64,000 nucleotides of DNA. Origin: Aurantiochytrium sp. KH105. Taxonomy: Eukaryota > Sar > Bigyra > Thraustochytrida > Thraustochytriidae. The notes under the pieces were generated by a model that saw nothing but the letters and a program-made list of their open reading frames with translations, was not told the origin of the DNA and made no database searches. The position numbers and the translations under genes were made by a program. The stretch is taken from positions 94,545 through 158,544 of the forward strand of contig BGKB01000163.1 of NCBI GenBank assembly GCA_003116975.1, written 5' to 3'. This document shows, in pieces, positions 47,501 to 56,731 of this stretch. The stretch's first letter is position 1. Every line of letters starts with the position of its first letter.

Positions 47501-50500
47501 TAAATGGCTCCATGCTCTGCATCCAGGGCAGAATCATGTCCAAGTTGCGCTGCACGGATGCCGTCTGTAGGATGGCTCCGCCCGCCCCGAGTCGGCTAAA
47601 CTCGCCCTCCAAGTGCGTGTGCGCCGCGTATGGTGCCAGAACCCCACGATCCGCAAAGCAGTCCAGCGGACGCTTCGAAGACGTCGGCGACTCGCCAAAA
47701 AGCTCATAGCAGTACCGCGCAAAGTCTTCACGAGCAGAAACCTCGAGATTTCCTCCAAGACCTCGCACGAGTGCCGTCACAAAGCCGGCAGTGTCTTCCG
47801 GATCGGCCTTGGTGACGTGCGAGAGACCGTTGCGCACAAGACCAACTAGGGTGATCTCCACAACCTGATCTCCAGCGCAACGCGTCGTCACGTAATCAAG
47901 CGCCTGGTAGAACTGTTCCGGGATCTCCGGGGCCCAGCATTGCACAAGACGCCGCACGTCAACGTCCTCATCCGAGAGAAAGATCATACCCATACGGGAA
48001 ATGGTAGCTGGTGATGCAAAGCGCAAATCATGCGTCTCGAAAATAAAATTGACGTTCGGTCCGAACGAGATCCGCTCGCCGTTTGGCATGGTGAGAAGCT
48101 TGTTATCGTCCAGCACAGAGTTGAGTGACTCAATCCATTCTGGATCGACGTCACCATCGCATACAATCCAGGATCGTACTTCAGCAGGCTCCTTGACGAC
48201 CTGGCGCGCTGCTTTAGTAAGCACGCCATCGAACCACTCGCGAGTGTCCATGTCCATATGGCCCAAGAGACGCTCACGCGGCATCGCCTTGGGGTTCATT
48301 TCGTATACCTTGATTTGTGCACCCGTCCGCTGCAAGGAAGCCCGCAGGACCTTCCACAGCGTCGTTTTCCCGCATCCACTTGGACCAACAATGACACAGC
48401 CCATGCGCTGGTCAAGACTCTCTTTCAGCTGAAGCATCTTTCGCACCTGGACGTCATTGTGTACAAGACGCATTTCCTCAGTCATGACAACGCGCATGGC
48501 CTCCTCGAGGGCTTCGTCCGCCACGTCGCTTGAGGCAGCGCCAGGAAAGATATCGCGAATAAGACCTTCAAAGGCCCGGGCATCCTCGAAGGTAAGCTTT
48601 GAAAGCGTGTTCACACGAATAGACTGAATAAGCAGAGCGCACTCCATCTCGGAAGGCAGGGCGGCTCCACCTGCTTTGCGTTTGGCGTCCATGACAAGTT
48701 TGCCGCCCGTATTAAGAACCGCCTTCATTGCGCGAAGACCCCAATCGTAGTGCAGCTGAGCGCTCAGCAACTGTCGTGAAAGCGTATAGAGTGAAACGAG
48801 CTTTTGCCCCAAATTACGCGCGTCTTGGAAGCCCTCCGAGTACAAAATGACCTCGGCGATGAGGTTATTGTCAGGTCTGGACATGGCAACGGGACGAAAC
48901 AGTTGCTTGAGGTTGTCAGGAAGCTTGGAGCGGCCGCCATAGCCCTTTCCAGCTGGATTCATCGTCACGAAAATGCCGGCGTTGGGATCGACGTCAATCT
49001 TCTTGCCGAGCAGAACGACCTTACTCGCTCTGTCCTTAATCGCCGCCTGAATGACCTGAATCTGTTGGGACACGGCAGACAGCTGATCCTCCTTGAGACG
49101 GTTGAACTCATCAAAGCATCCCCATGCACCGCATTTGACGAGACCTGTGAAAATGCGGCCCATGCTGTGGTGATCAAGGCCTTCGTCGCAATTAAAGACG
49201 AGCACCTGACGTCCGAGGCAGCCTCCGAGCGCCTTGACGGATTCCGTTTTACCGGTGCCGGCCGGGCCGTATGGGGAACCACCAAAACCCATGTGCATAC
49301 CCTGGGTCAGCGTAAGGTAGCATTTGTCCGTCAGAGGCGTGTGCACGAGCTTGGGCGCGTTGCCCCAGTACTCGTACGTGTATTTTAGCTCTGCATCGCA
49401 CATGCGCACAACGCAAGCGTTGTCCTTTGTCAAATAGTAGCGAAGCTGCTTATCCCAGTGCCAATCCTGTGTGGACTGCACGTCGGCGCCCTCAACTTCC
49501 TCGCAAATGGAAATGTGATGCACGAGGTCCAGAACGAGCGCTTTGACTTTGAGCTGGCTGAGGGCATCGAGGTCTTGCGCGCTCGTGTACCCCTGCAGGG
49601 TCTTGCGCAGGAGCTTCTTGAGCGAAGGCAGTTTCCCTTGTTTAATGGCATGCTCACAACGCGAGGTGAACTTAATACTTTCCGCAACGCAAAGCACCTG
49701 ACTCGGATACGCGGTCAAAGAGACTTGTTTGTCATGAACACACTGAACGACAAGCGCCTGCAAGGTCCGGCGAACCTCGTCACTGAGTTCCTGCAGCCAA
49801 GTCTCGACGTGAATCGTCACGGCAACGGGGTTTTCCAGCACAACTTCCTCGCCGGCACTGGAGCACACGGCAACTATCGCAGTCTCTCCGTCGTCAAAGC
49901 GGACAGAGTGGATTCCTTGAAAGAGCTTTTTCAAGTGCGACTGAATGACTCGTGGATTCCGCGCCTGGCCAAGAACTTCGAGAAGGTCGTCATCTCCAAT
50001 AAAGTAGAAACGAGGCAGCTTGCTGCGCTTCTCCTCGAGAAAGTCTGCAAGCGCCTTTTGGCAACGCTCGAGCTGGTCGCACATGTTGGTTAGGGTGTCC
50101 CGCAAACGCGGGAAATTCGTCTCATCGCAAAGCGCAAAGAGCATGGGATCGGCGGCGAGCTTTTGCATGATCTCGACCCAGTCATCGTCGATGCGACGGA
50201 AGCGGGTTGCTTCTGAGGGTAAGGCGCCTTTGTTGAAAATGGGTTCAAGGTAGAGCCACTTGCGCTGGACCTGATTCATCATACCGAGATAAGCATCGAG
50301 GTCAGCCATGTTCTGCTCGTACACAGAAGCCTGCTGCTCGAAGGGCTTGTAGTACGGAGACTCCTTGAGAGAGCCAAGGAGGCTCTGATTATCGCCAAGC
50401 TCGGTGAGCACGTCACGCCAATTACGAATGAGTGGCGTAACGCGTCCATCCTCTTCATGATCCATGAGCTCCACGGCAGCGGTCTCTGCCCATGCTTTGA

Positions 50501-53500
50501 GCTCAAGAATGGCATCTCGAATCGTGACCTCACCCTGAGCCCGAGCCGTCATGTCCTTTGCAAATTGCAGAGCAGGCGCAACGGCGTCGAGCACATCGCA
50601 AAAGTGGCCGAATCGAAGAGACTGTAGTGTCACCGACTTGGGCATGCCGAGCTTGCGAAAGAGCGTGGACCAATGTTCCTCCTTGAACGGCTCACCACGC
50701 ATGAACTTGAGCGCAGGAACGGCCTTGCGCAGCTTCTCGCAAACGTCGGCAATGTGATCCAGCACAGGGCCGCGAGCCTGTCCTTTGAAGTCTGCGAGCC
50801 ACTTTCGCGCCAGATCTTCGGCCTCGTACACGTTTGTGCGAAAGCTGATCCAGTCTTTGTCCCGGAGTACAGTGAGTTCGTCCTTGAAAGCGCGGTACTT
50901 GTCCCATTCGCCACGTGCCGTCTCGTAGTCGCGCTTGACGAGATCGAGAGCTTCAAAGGCGGGCGCCGGAAGCTCAAAGTGCTCACAGTTCGAGCGACAG
51001 GCGGCCGCGATACGCTCAATCTCGTCAAATTGGTCCTTCCACTCTTGCAATTCGTCGAGCACAGCTTCTACCGCGGCGCTTTGCGACCAGTCAACGGCAC
51101 TGGCATCTGGCTTAAGAGAGTTCCAGCGGGATGCAAACTGATTGATTCGTTGCCTACAGGCCTCGACGTCATCGTCGACGCGGGCCTTGAGCGCCTCGCG
51201 CTGGTCCTGGACCATGTCGTCAAAGGCGACGACTGCAACTTCGAAATTGTCCCACGAGGAGGGTAGGCGCGCATGAATCTCAAGAACCTCGGCAATATCA
51301 ATCTGCCCCGCGCACGAGGTGAGAAGCAACTTCCGCGCAGGCTCCACGCGGTCCCAGCGCAGCTTGACCCCGGCTTTTTCGTCAGAAATGCGCTTCCAGG
51401 CTGCCGTGGCTTCGGAGATCTCTTCGATCGATTCGGGTCGAGTGCTAAGACGCTCCATCGATGCACTGAGGTAGTCGTCCGTTTCGCGAAGCGCCGTTGT
51501 GACGATGCGGCGAAGAGCGATGAGTAGAGCATCCTGTAAACGCGCCAATTGATCCTGCACAGCCATTTTCAGAGCAACTGTGCTGATGGCAAAGCAGTCA
51601 ATCTTGTGAAAGTCTTGAACCTTGTCGAGCTCCTTGCGTCGGGTCTTAATGGCCTTGAAGTTGACTTCAAAGTCAGAAGCAGATTCGAGTTTGAGATGAT
51701 CGATGAGCAAATCAAGGTCGTTCACCCGGCCGAGCGCCACATAGGGCGCAAAGGATGCGCAAAGTTCGTCGAGACGGCCAAAGAGCGTATCGGCCTTAGC
51801 GTAGACCTGTTGCAATGCATCGGCATTGCGATCTGCCATCTTGACAAAAAGACCTCGCGTCGCACCGAACCCTGCAAAGCTGGCGGGAATGGCAATGAAT
51901 TTCTTCATCTTGCGAAAGTAGGAGGCGCGAAGCTCCTCGATGGCCGGCCGGAACTGTGGCGCGCGAGTTGCGTTGGAAAAGACAATCTCCGCCTTGATCT
52001 CCCCAAGATTCTCATTTAGAGTCTCCAGCCCAGTGCGGTACGAGGCCTCGAGGGCTTTGTAGACCTGGTGATCCCAGTGTTGCTTCCACGCGCGCATGCG
52101 TTTTGGCGGATACGATGCCTCCATGCGGTTCATGAGCGTCGTCATTTTCGCCCATTGCTGGCGCCAGCGTTCGCCGTGGCGCAAGAGGTCAATGTCCATG
52201 AGTTGAACGGCCTGATGGCCGAGAACTTGGTGCGATTTTTGCAGCTGACGATTCTCGTGCGTGAGCTTGTCTGCGGCGCGTCGGAGCTGGTTCACGTAGG
52301 CACGGCATGCAGAAGGATCACTGCGAGCGTCCCATGCGGTCTTGTTTTCTGTGATTTGAGTTTCGAACTCGACAAGAGCGTCGAGAAGCATGGCCTTTTG
52401 CGATGGAATGATCTGCGTCTCCATTGAGTTGAAAAGCGTCGCTGTCTTTTGCAGCATGACGCCATGGTGGTAGACTTGCTCGGCACGCTTCGCCGTGTCG
52501 CGGATATGGCTAGGGACCTTGAAGCCGAGTTCGCTGAACTGGCGCACCTCACGAAGGAGCGTGACGAGGCGTTCCGAGAAGTTGACGCAGACCAGGCCGT
52601 CCACGTCGATTTCCAGCAGCTGGCCCGAGAGCCCGAGGTCAGCACCATCGTCCTCCACGTCCATGCACCAGTCGCGAAAAAGATCCGCTTGCCAGGCCTC
52701 GATGCGGCCCGCGAGCGACCGCGCGTTGTCGAGGACACGCTCACTTGCGGCCATGTCCTCAAAGAGCTCCCGCAGGTGGTCGCTCATGCCGTCCACGGCG
52801 CGGAGGAGCTGCTTTGCCCACAGTACGCCGGCGAGTGTCGGCGATGCATTGGCCTTGCTAGCAGGCGGAGAACCCGACCGTGCATCAAACTCAGCTTCCA
52901 TTTCCTCGAGCGTGCGAGCAATGCTCGCCACAGCGGTCTCTCGCTCGCTGACCAGCATGGCGCGCAGGTTTGGCCGCGTCATGACCGACCTGTACTGCAC
53001 GAGAAGGTTCACAGTACGATCTGCGCCGAGGTTGGCAAGGCGGCTGCGCAGTTTGGCGGCCACACTCTTTTCCTGGCGTGCGAAGCGGGCCTCGAAGCGC
53101 ACGAGCGTAACATTCCACGCCTTTTCTGACGCAAAAAGGCTTGCGCCTTGTTCGCTCTCTTTGACAGCCTCGTCGGATTCAGGGTTGGCATCTTTCTCCT
53201 CGGAGAAGTCGTTATCGCCAGCAAGAAGTCTGTGAAGTTCTGCTTGCGTCGCGCGAATGCGGGCAACGTCTTCAAGACGCTGAAGCGTATGCTGCGTCGC
53301 GTCAAGAGCATCGTTGGCGTCAAGGGGAAGTTCGCGGACCACGGCAATCCATTGGTTTCCGAGTCGAACTTTATCTTGCAGAGCATGCCGCGAGAGTCCC
53401 CATACGCCGCCTTCTGCTGCGAGAGTCCCTGAGCCAAAGATGTGGCGGGACTCGAGCACATGCACAAGGGCTCGCAGACGCTGTGTCGGGTACGCGCGTT

Positions 53501-54065
53501 CACTCTCGGCAAGTTCTGGGAGAACTGTGGCAGCCACTTCGACGAGGTCCTCCGTTGAGGTCTCTGCAGCGTCTACAAGTTGACGAATCAGAGCTGCCAC
53601 AGCTTTGCCCTTGCGCTGGTGCTCAAAGTGCGTGAGCTCCTCATTGAGTCCGATGACTCCATCGTGGGAAACCATCTCGCGAAGATCCTCGTCGAGACGG
53701 TCGACCATTTGCCGGGCAGGTCCTCCAGCTGCTGGTCCGTAGACCTCGTGCAGACAGTAGTAGAGGTCTTCGAGGGAGCATCCGCTCGTAGCAATGAGGT
53801 CGCGACCAACATTGGTTACAGCGCCGCAATTTTTCTTGACGAATCCCGCATAACGCACCTTGCCACTTTCGCGAAGAGTTTCCTCTACGCGCGTGGTCGC
53901 GCAAAGCTTTCCAGTGGTTTCGTCCACGCTAACGAGCAAACTTCGGATCTCGGCATCCTCCAGGAACCTGCTAATTGTGCGAAGAGCGTCTTCGTCGGCC
54001 AGGTTTTCTTCTCGAGCGCTCTCGCCCAGAAGGCCGGCAGCGCACAACACCACCTGAGTCTCCAT
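41559..54065 (-). CDS. DYNC2H1: cytoplasmic dynein 2 (IFT dynein) heavy chain
   Basis: 4,168 aa in one uninterrupted frame from ATG 54063-54065, near full length for the family (about 4,300). The tail and linker occupy residues 1 to about 1570. Walker A motifs: AAA1 GPAGTGKTES (Lys1606), AAA2 GPSGCGKTT (Lys1900), AAA3 GPPGCGKGM (Lys2198), and a changed AAA4 GRSGVGRRTS (Arg2529 for Lys). The GCGKGM and GRSGVGRR forms and the general layout point to dynein 2 rather than axonemal or dynein 1 chains. The stalk coiled coils are at about 2740-2835 and 2960-3060, with the microtubule-binding tip between (GIRDTSWMSIKRFLGNRGVK). AAA5-6 and the C-terminal domain complete it. It drives retrograde intraflagellar transport. 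An acidic DDDDDGED insert lies near the end. Confidence 0.96.
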   Translation of the reverse strand: METQVVLCAAGLLGESAREENLADEDALRTISRFLEDAEIRSLLVSVDETTGKLCATTRVEETLRESGKVRYAGFVKKNCGAVTNVGRDLIATSGCSLEDLYYCLHEVYGPAAGGPARQMVDRLDEDLREMVSHDGVIGLNEELTHFEHQRKGKAVAALIRQLVDAAETSTEDLVEVAATVLPELAESERAYPTQRLRALVHVLESRHIFGSGTLAAEGGVWGLSRHALQDKVRLGNQWIAVVRELPLDANDALDATQHTLQRLEDVARIRATQAELHRLLAGDNDFSEEKDANPESDEAVKESEQGASLFASEKAWNVTLVRFEARFARQEKSVAAKLRSRLANLGADRTVNLLVQYRSVMTRPNLRAMLVSERETAVASIARTLEEMEAEFDARSGSPPASKANASPTLAGVLWAKQLLRAVDGMSDHLRELFEDMAASERVLDNARSLAGRIEAWQADLFRDWCMDVEDDGADLGLSGQLLEIDVDGLVCVNFSERLVTLLREVRQFSELGFKVPSHIRDTAKRAEQVYHHGVMLQKTATLFNSMETQIIPSQKAMLLDALVEFETQITENKTAWDARSDPSACRAYVNQLRRAADKLTHENRQLQKSHQVLGHQAVQLMDIDLLRHGERWRQQWAKMTTLMNRMEASYPPKRMRAWKQHWDHQVYKALEASYRTGLETLNENLGEIKAEIVFSNATRAPQFRPAIEELRASYFRKMKKFIAIPASFAGFGATRGLFVKMADRNADALQQVYAKADTLFGRLDELCASFAPYVALGRVNDLDLLIDHLKLESASDFEVNFKAIKTRRKELDKVQDFHKIDCFAISTVALKMAVQDQLARLQDALLIALRRIVTTALRETDDYLSASMERLSTRPESIEEISEATAAWKRISDEKAGVKLRWDRVEPARKLLLTSCAGQIDIAEVLEIHARLPSSWDNFEVAVVAFDDMVQDQREALKARVDDDVEACRQRINQFASRWNSLKPDASAVDWSQSAAVEAVLDELQEWKDQFDEIERIAAACRSNCEHFELPAPAFEALDLVKRDYETARGEWDKYRAFKDELTVLRDKDWISFRTNVYEAEDLARKWLADFKGQARGPVLDHIADVCEKLRKAVPALKFMRGEPFKEEHWSTLFRKLGMPKSVTLQSLRFGHFCDVLDAVAPALQFAKDMTARAQGEVTIRDAILELKAWAETAAVELMDHEEDGRVTPLIRNWRDVLTELGDNQSLLGSLKESPYYKPFEQQASVYEQNMADLDAYLGMMNQVQRKWLYLEPIFNKGALPSEATRFRRIDDDWVEIMQKLAADPMLFALCDETNFPRLRDTLTNMCDQLERCQKALADFLEEKRSKLPRFYFIGDDDLLEVLGQARNPRVIQSHLKKLFQGIHSVRFDDGETAIVAVCSSAGEEVVLENPVAVTIHVETWLQELSDEVRRTLQALVVQCVHDKQVSLTAYPSQVLCVAESIKFTSRCEHAIKQGKLPSLKKLLRKTLQGYTSAQDLDALSQLKVKALVLDLVHHISICEEVEGADVQSTQDWHWDKQLRYYLTKDNACVVRMCDAELKYTYEYWGNAPKLVHTPLTDKCYLTLTQGMHMGFGGSPYGPAGTGKTESVKALGGCLGRQVLVFNCDEGLDHHSMGRIFTGLVKCGAWGCFDEFNRLKEDQLSAVSQQIQVIQAAIKDRASKVVLLGKKIDVDPNAGIFVTMNPAGKGYGGRSKLPDNLKQLFRPVAMSRPDNNLIAEVILYSEGFQDARNLGQKLVSLYTLSRQLLSAQLHYDWGLRAMKAVLNTGGKLVMDAKRKAGGAALPSEMECALLIQSIRVNTLSKLTFEDARAFEGLIRDIFPGAASSDVADEALEEAMRVVMTEEMRLVHNDVQVRKMLQLKESLDQRMGCVIVGPSGCGKTTLWKVLRASLQRTGAQIKVYEMNPKAMPRERLLGHMDMDTREWFDGVLTKAARQVVKEPAEVRSWIVCDGDVDPEWIESLNSVLDDNKLLTMPNGERISFGPNVNFIFETHDLRFASPATISRMGMIFLSDEDVDVRRLVQCWAPEIPEQFYQALDYVTTRCAGDQVVEITLVGLVRNGLSHVTKADPEDTAGFVTALVRGLGGNLEVSAREDFARYCYELFGESPTSSKRPLDCFADRGVLAPYAAHTHLEGEFSRLGAGGAILQTASVQRNLDMILPWMQSMEPFILVGPPGCGKGMLLTQCFRTLGKTAAVTTLHCNAQTTAAHVIQKIQQACSLYSTNTGRVYRPREAERLVLYLKDINLPKPDAYDTCMLIAFLQQLLTSRGFYDENLEFLGLERVQIVASMNPPTTVGRHVLSSRFTAAMRIAYVDYADADELVTVYTQILETALEDSGSTTNLRKLAETMVGVYREVKQRFSVDDHRHYQFTPRDLTAWVLGMLRYEDAELLDVFAYEARRIFSDRLVDESSRMAFESILGNIMRKEWQHRIDGDMLFSSLHDAEAGSMVRTSLEDFEEMVQHGLMMYEREESELNLRLFPEMLQNVAHVDRVLSEASGSLMLVGRSGVGRRTSVMLVAHMRKMRFLTPTCVPEAKAFQSDLKRAIESAGVEGTQTVLYVEDHHFFASEVLETINSLLCSGEVPGLYKHEELVPLLESLREAMQEDTSEEVRSPYEFFLRRVQRNLHVCVSMDPRHEAFLLRCESNPALYKRCTMLWFGTWSRETVSNFPRRLLPQYFGPDDAPEDWDVDGLERGAAAVHASMDGATPREYVYFLDTFRELYENKAGAITKKVSQFLGGLSKLEEASTTVDDLSADAATQRVELQRKQTAADASMDEITEALQLASKTRKETETLSEDLKRAEEETLARKGKIEEELSEIQPVLESAKQAVGQIKSEHLNELRSLNTPPEPVRDVLSAVLMLLGIRDTSWMSIKRFLGNRGVKEDILNFDTQRITADIRSQVMKLLRSKGSSFERSAIQRVSVAAAPMAAWVKANVRYSLVLDKIKPLEEELSEATHALEAAQQRMGACEDELAEIDERVKELQDNFKRTTREAAQLDAKLQDTEEVLAKAQHLLGMLSGEQERWAEQAETLKRMIGSLPLRILLSAAFVTYLGKATEQERAEKVRTWRELLAMDEDEFDFLQMMSSESEMLVWKSQQGLPGDLLSVENAILILHSQSRCPFIVDPASAATRWVRANLETCEVVTQQDARFVNQVELAVRFGKTLVVLEVDGVDPLLFPLIRRDLRRQGPRWVVQIGEKTVDYHEGFRLLLVTRTPRPMLPPNAAALVNEVNFTVTRSGLEGQLLGVTVEHEQPELEAQKSEVLREEEELKVQLSTLERELLDTLAASEGNLLENKTLLETLTKTKEKSASLGTSLEASAKVSQQLDEEREQYRAFARAGAEVFFSLGALAKVNHMYQFSLVWFVRMFRDVLKNGGAGSDSEATKVEDRMQALICALERCALGVCSRALFKGDRVMFAMHLVHTLRPQLFQRGEWEFFVGEAAQPGADADSESKNRHGDEDDNEDSGEGKVSSHADGSLPSWVAQERAGEWRALRESVPRVSIDLHADAWARWGRHAECERVFPREDGVALSAFQRVLVTQALRPDRLEAAMTHFCCEGLGLDALACAEASIAALADDPTRGKAPVLLIATAGADPTADLKTFAKQRVGLDHYHELAMGGGQTEDAILLLRDAARNGDWVCLKNLHLVTGWLPRLEKTLNGLENVHERFCLWLTTEETTGFAPVLLQQSVKATFEAPPGLKRNLQRTYADGHVGAGRLSFLLAWLHALMQERRTYIPQGWTKFYEFSLGDLRCGAGVIANQEAEDGEPTDWSYIHGLMENAVYGGRVDNPFDLNVLRAYLKEYFCDDKFEGTMLTDSLPMPAEGDEEAWIADLDDADAPSLFGLAPNVERSVLRARGAATVASLKALAAHATAAGGFDRQVWRRKLAPLIALWDRHHRSGDSRARQTVESKGPDDQGDGGESDPVMVFVRTETQRAQAIVNKVNASIRNLSAVLDGTGLLTPQIQAHAQALLQHEVPADWEALWAYGPTSARAWLRAVASRHAAIGKMGSLSQETQVDLSDLFHPGTYMKALQQRTARERGVSMDSLRMQSSFAAQQNAVVTLTGLLVQGALFDASSQRLQEPASDAPEVVPAPDCHVSFVECNDDDDDGEDQQRIPLYTSLEREHLLLELDIKAARHVVTAGVAVFIGE

Positions 54066-55106
54066 AATGGTTGATGGCCAGGTCAGCCAGGCCAGGGTTT
54101 CGTTTCACGGGGGTTCTCGCTCTCGCAAGGTCCCGCGAGCTCGCGCGAGCTCGTGCGAGAGACTTTCCACGTTTTGATTTGTTGCTCGAGTGAGTACTAC
54201 TCCGTCTCTGCAGCGCACGTACGTACATACATACGTACATACATGTATGATGTTGTCTCGATCGAGAAGGAGGGAGCTAGCAGGCTAGCTTAGCGCCCTC
54301 GACAAGATGACCGTTTCGTTTGTGGTCTAATAACCCGTTAGACCTTTTTCTTCTCCGAAAAACAATTTTCTTCCATTCATTCACCCAGGCCTACTCGCTC
54401 ACAGTCAATCATGTCTATAGGTAGGCCCTAGCTTTTACGAGGAAGATTGTCTTTTTGTTGTGGGCTGGATCTCGACCACGTCACCTACTTGTGATTGATG
54501 AAATAAAGCAAGAGGGAAAAGGAGGGAGGGAAGCGGGAGACCAAGGCGTGCGATCATGCAATGTCACTTTTTTTTTTTCTACTCTCTTCGATTCTGTCTG
54601 TCCGGCGAATGCGATGACGAGGACGGCATCTCGCTTTCTTTGTATAAGGGAGCTTGATCCAAGACCAAAGTCACAGACAGCCTCATCCTACTTACCAAGT
54701 CCCAAGGACTCCTTCGCCCAGTCAAACAACCAGTCCTGCAGCTCCCATTCCCGTCGATCCTCAGCCGCTTGCCTTCGTCTATCTACCAACCTGTAATCCA
54801 CCACCCATACGTCGCCGTCCATGCCTCGATCCACTCGCACTTTCATTGACACGTGAGTTCTAAGGCCATCACCCCCATGGCGGAAAGAAAAAATCCATTC
54901 TTGGGCGCGGACACCAGAGCCGGCGCAATGCGCTCGGTCGCCGGCAGGCAGTAGCAGAGCGGTAGCGGGTCCTAGCGGCCGGCCGTCGCCCCTCTCTCTC
55001 TCTCTCTTATGTATCTTGGCCCCGGCGGCGGCTCGCAGACTGGGAGCACGCGACGCTTGGGCCCGCCCGCGAGCCGCCTTCGCGCCGCGCCCGAGACCCG
55101 CGCAGG
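54066..55106. promoter_or_regulatory. divergent upstream region of dynein-2 and the Pro/Tyr-rich gene
   Basis: About 1 kb. Next to dynein is the GCTCGCGCGAGCTCGTGCGAG tract (54132-54152), then a (GTAC/ATAC)n run at 54217-54244 and GCTAGC words near 54276-54290. A T9 tract lies near 54570. A (CT)n tract at 54992-55009 precedes the Pro/Tyr-rich gene. No gene recognised. Confidence 0.4.
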
Positions 55107-55705
55107 ATGGCGGGGTACAACCCGTACGCGCAGGCGGACGCCGGGCGCGAGATCTACCAGCAGGCCATCGGCGCGCCGGTGCCCGCGCCGACGTTCCAGC
55201 CGGTGTACGGGGCGCCGCCGGCGCCCATGGCGCACCCGTACCAGCCCACCTACGGCGCGCAGCCGCCTTCGCCCCGACACCACCACGCGCCGCAGTACAC
55301 GTACGCGCCGCCGCCGGCCCTGCCGCGCTCGCCGCCGCCGCCCCACCGCAAGGCCTACGGGCCGCAGCCGGGCTATGCGCCGCCGCCGCCGGCCCAGCCG
55401 GTCTACGTCCACCAGCAGGGGGGCTACGCCCCGCCGCCGCACGTCCACACCGTGGTCGTGTCGGGCGGCAGTCCGCACAAGGTAAGTTAGTTTCTACGCC
55501 TGGCCCTGACGTTCTCCTGTTGCGATCAGGCTTGCTCGGCAGCGCTTGAGGAGGACCTCGAGTTGTCGCTCACGCAGAACGTCATGGATATGCTTTCTTT
55601 TCACAGGCACCAAAGGGGTACAAGCACAAGGGGTACAAGCACAAGGGGTACAAGCATAAAGGGTACAAGATGAAGTTTGGCAAGTTTGGCAAGTTCTTCA
55701 AGTAG
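55107..55705 (+). CDS. small Pro/Tyr-rich protein with Lys-Gly-Tyr-His repeat tail (two exons)
   Basis: Exon 1 55107-55481, intron 55482-55606 (125 nt, donor GTAAGT, acceptor CACAG), exon 2 55607-55705; phase 0, 157 aa. Exon 1 encodes a disordered Pro/Tyr/Ala/Gln-rich region (YGAPPAPMAHPYQPTYGAQP). Exon 2 encodes only the basic tail: four KGYKH-type units, then KMKFGKFGKFFK. Without splicing the product would end three codons into the intron and lose the tail. The design (PxY-rich body, Lys/Gly/aromatic repeat tail) resembles plant glycine-rich A3-type and other YPP-repeat proteins, whose function is poorly known. It may interact with membranes or nucleic acids through the tail; that is speculation. 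Confidence 0.8.
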
Positions 55706-55885
55706 GCTCAGCGGCGAGGTCATATTGTCTTGCTCAATGTGATATGAAAAGAGCAAATGTGGATAAGAAAATAAGAAAAAGATAAAAACAATTCCTTCGT
55801 CCAAGCGCGCCCCAACAGGTACGCCAGTCAGACTTCCTTGCTGGCTCAACCCTAGAGCCTGTGAGCGATGCTCAGGAAGTACATG

Positions 55886-56731
55886 TTAGTCGACCTTGAT
55901 CTTACGTGGACCCAGTCCAAGCGTGACACGGACGAGAAGTCGCGCAGGGCGGACAATTGTCTCAGTCGTGGCAGGAAAGAGACGCGCCAAGACGAGCACC
56001 AGACAGAGTGTGGCGTGCAAGTTGGCTTTGAATAGTGGTGTGGCGTCACTGAAATTGTGGTAGATGAGGACGACGTAAAAGGCACTTTCCATCGTCCAAG
56101 GAGCGCCATCGTCAAGTGGACGCAGTCCCTTGCTCATGGGCAGAAAGGCGCCGCCGCTGCCTCCGATCGTCCCGCAAATCACCGGGCCGAGCCAGTCTGC
56201 TCCCGTTGGCGCAAGCGCAAGCTGAGCCTTGGTGTACCACGAGAAGAGAACCCAGCATCGGAAAATCTCGTACCCAATGTCAACAAGCAGTTCCACCACC
56301 CAGGTGTTCACGAGTCGGCGCCAAGCTGCGCCAAAGAACATATTATGGTACAAGATCCACGCGAGCACCATTGCGCTCACGAGCTTGGGATTTGCGATCG
56401 GGGGCGCCGGGACGCCAAGCAGCGCAGGATTGATAAGACTTCCACCGTATCCGGCCATGCACGCCATAACGATCGACTGCACGAATCTTTCCTTGTGCAG
56501 TTCGAGTGGCATGGTGGCTGCCGTTTTCTTCACAACGCATACGCAGTACAGTCCCAGCAGGAGCTCCCAGTACAGCTCGGGCGGCGCTGGCAGCGCCTCC
56601 AGCCAAGGTCTCGACCCGGGCACCATCTCCTCGCACGCGTGGCCGTCCTTCAAGCCCCCGAAATCGCCGGCTGCGGTCCACGCGCGCAGGGCCTGCACCC
56701 CGCACGCCTCTGCCGCCATCGCCCCGCCCAT
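55886..56731 (-). CDS. TRIC-like (trimeric intracellular cation channel) membrane protein
   Basis: 281 aa from ATG 56731; a second Met (56719) is also possible. About seven hydrophobic segments fit the TRIC topology. Two glycine-rich kinks in the expected places are GYGGSLINPALLGVP (compare the TRIC GGS-L-N-LLG) and ICGTIGGSGGAFLP. Between them are LVSAMVLAWILYHNMFF and a Trp/aromatic-rich helix. TRIC channels pass K+ across ER/SR membranes to balance Ca2+ movement. Similarity is judged by eye and moderate; another seven-pass family is possible. The gene is head-to-head with the PIP kinase, 343 bp apart. The frame's extension beyond 56731 overlaps the kinase's promoter and is not coding-like. 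Confidence 0.6.
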   Translation of the reverse strand: MGGAMAAEACGVQALRAWTAAGDFGGLKDGHACEEMVPGSRPWLEALPAPPELYWELLLGLYCVCVVKKTAATMPLELHKERFVQSIVMACMAGYGGSLINPALLGVPAPPIANPKLVSAMVLAWILYHNMFFGAAWRRLVNTWVVELLVDIGYEIFRCWVLFSWYTKAQLALAPTGADWLGPVICGTIGGSGGAFLPMSKGLRPLDDGAPWTMESAFYVVLIYHNFSDATPLFKANLHATLCLVLVLARLFPATTETIVRPARLLVRVTLGLGPRKIKVD

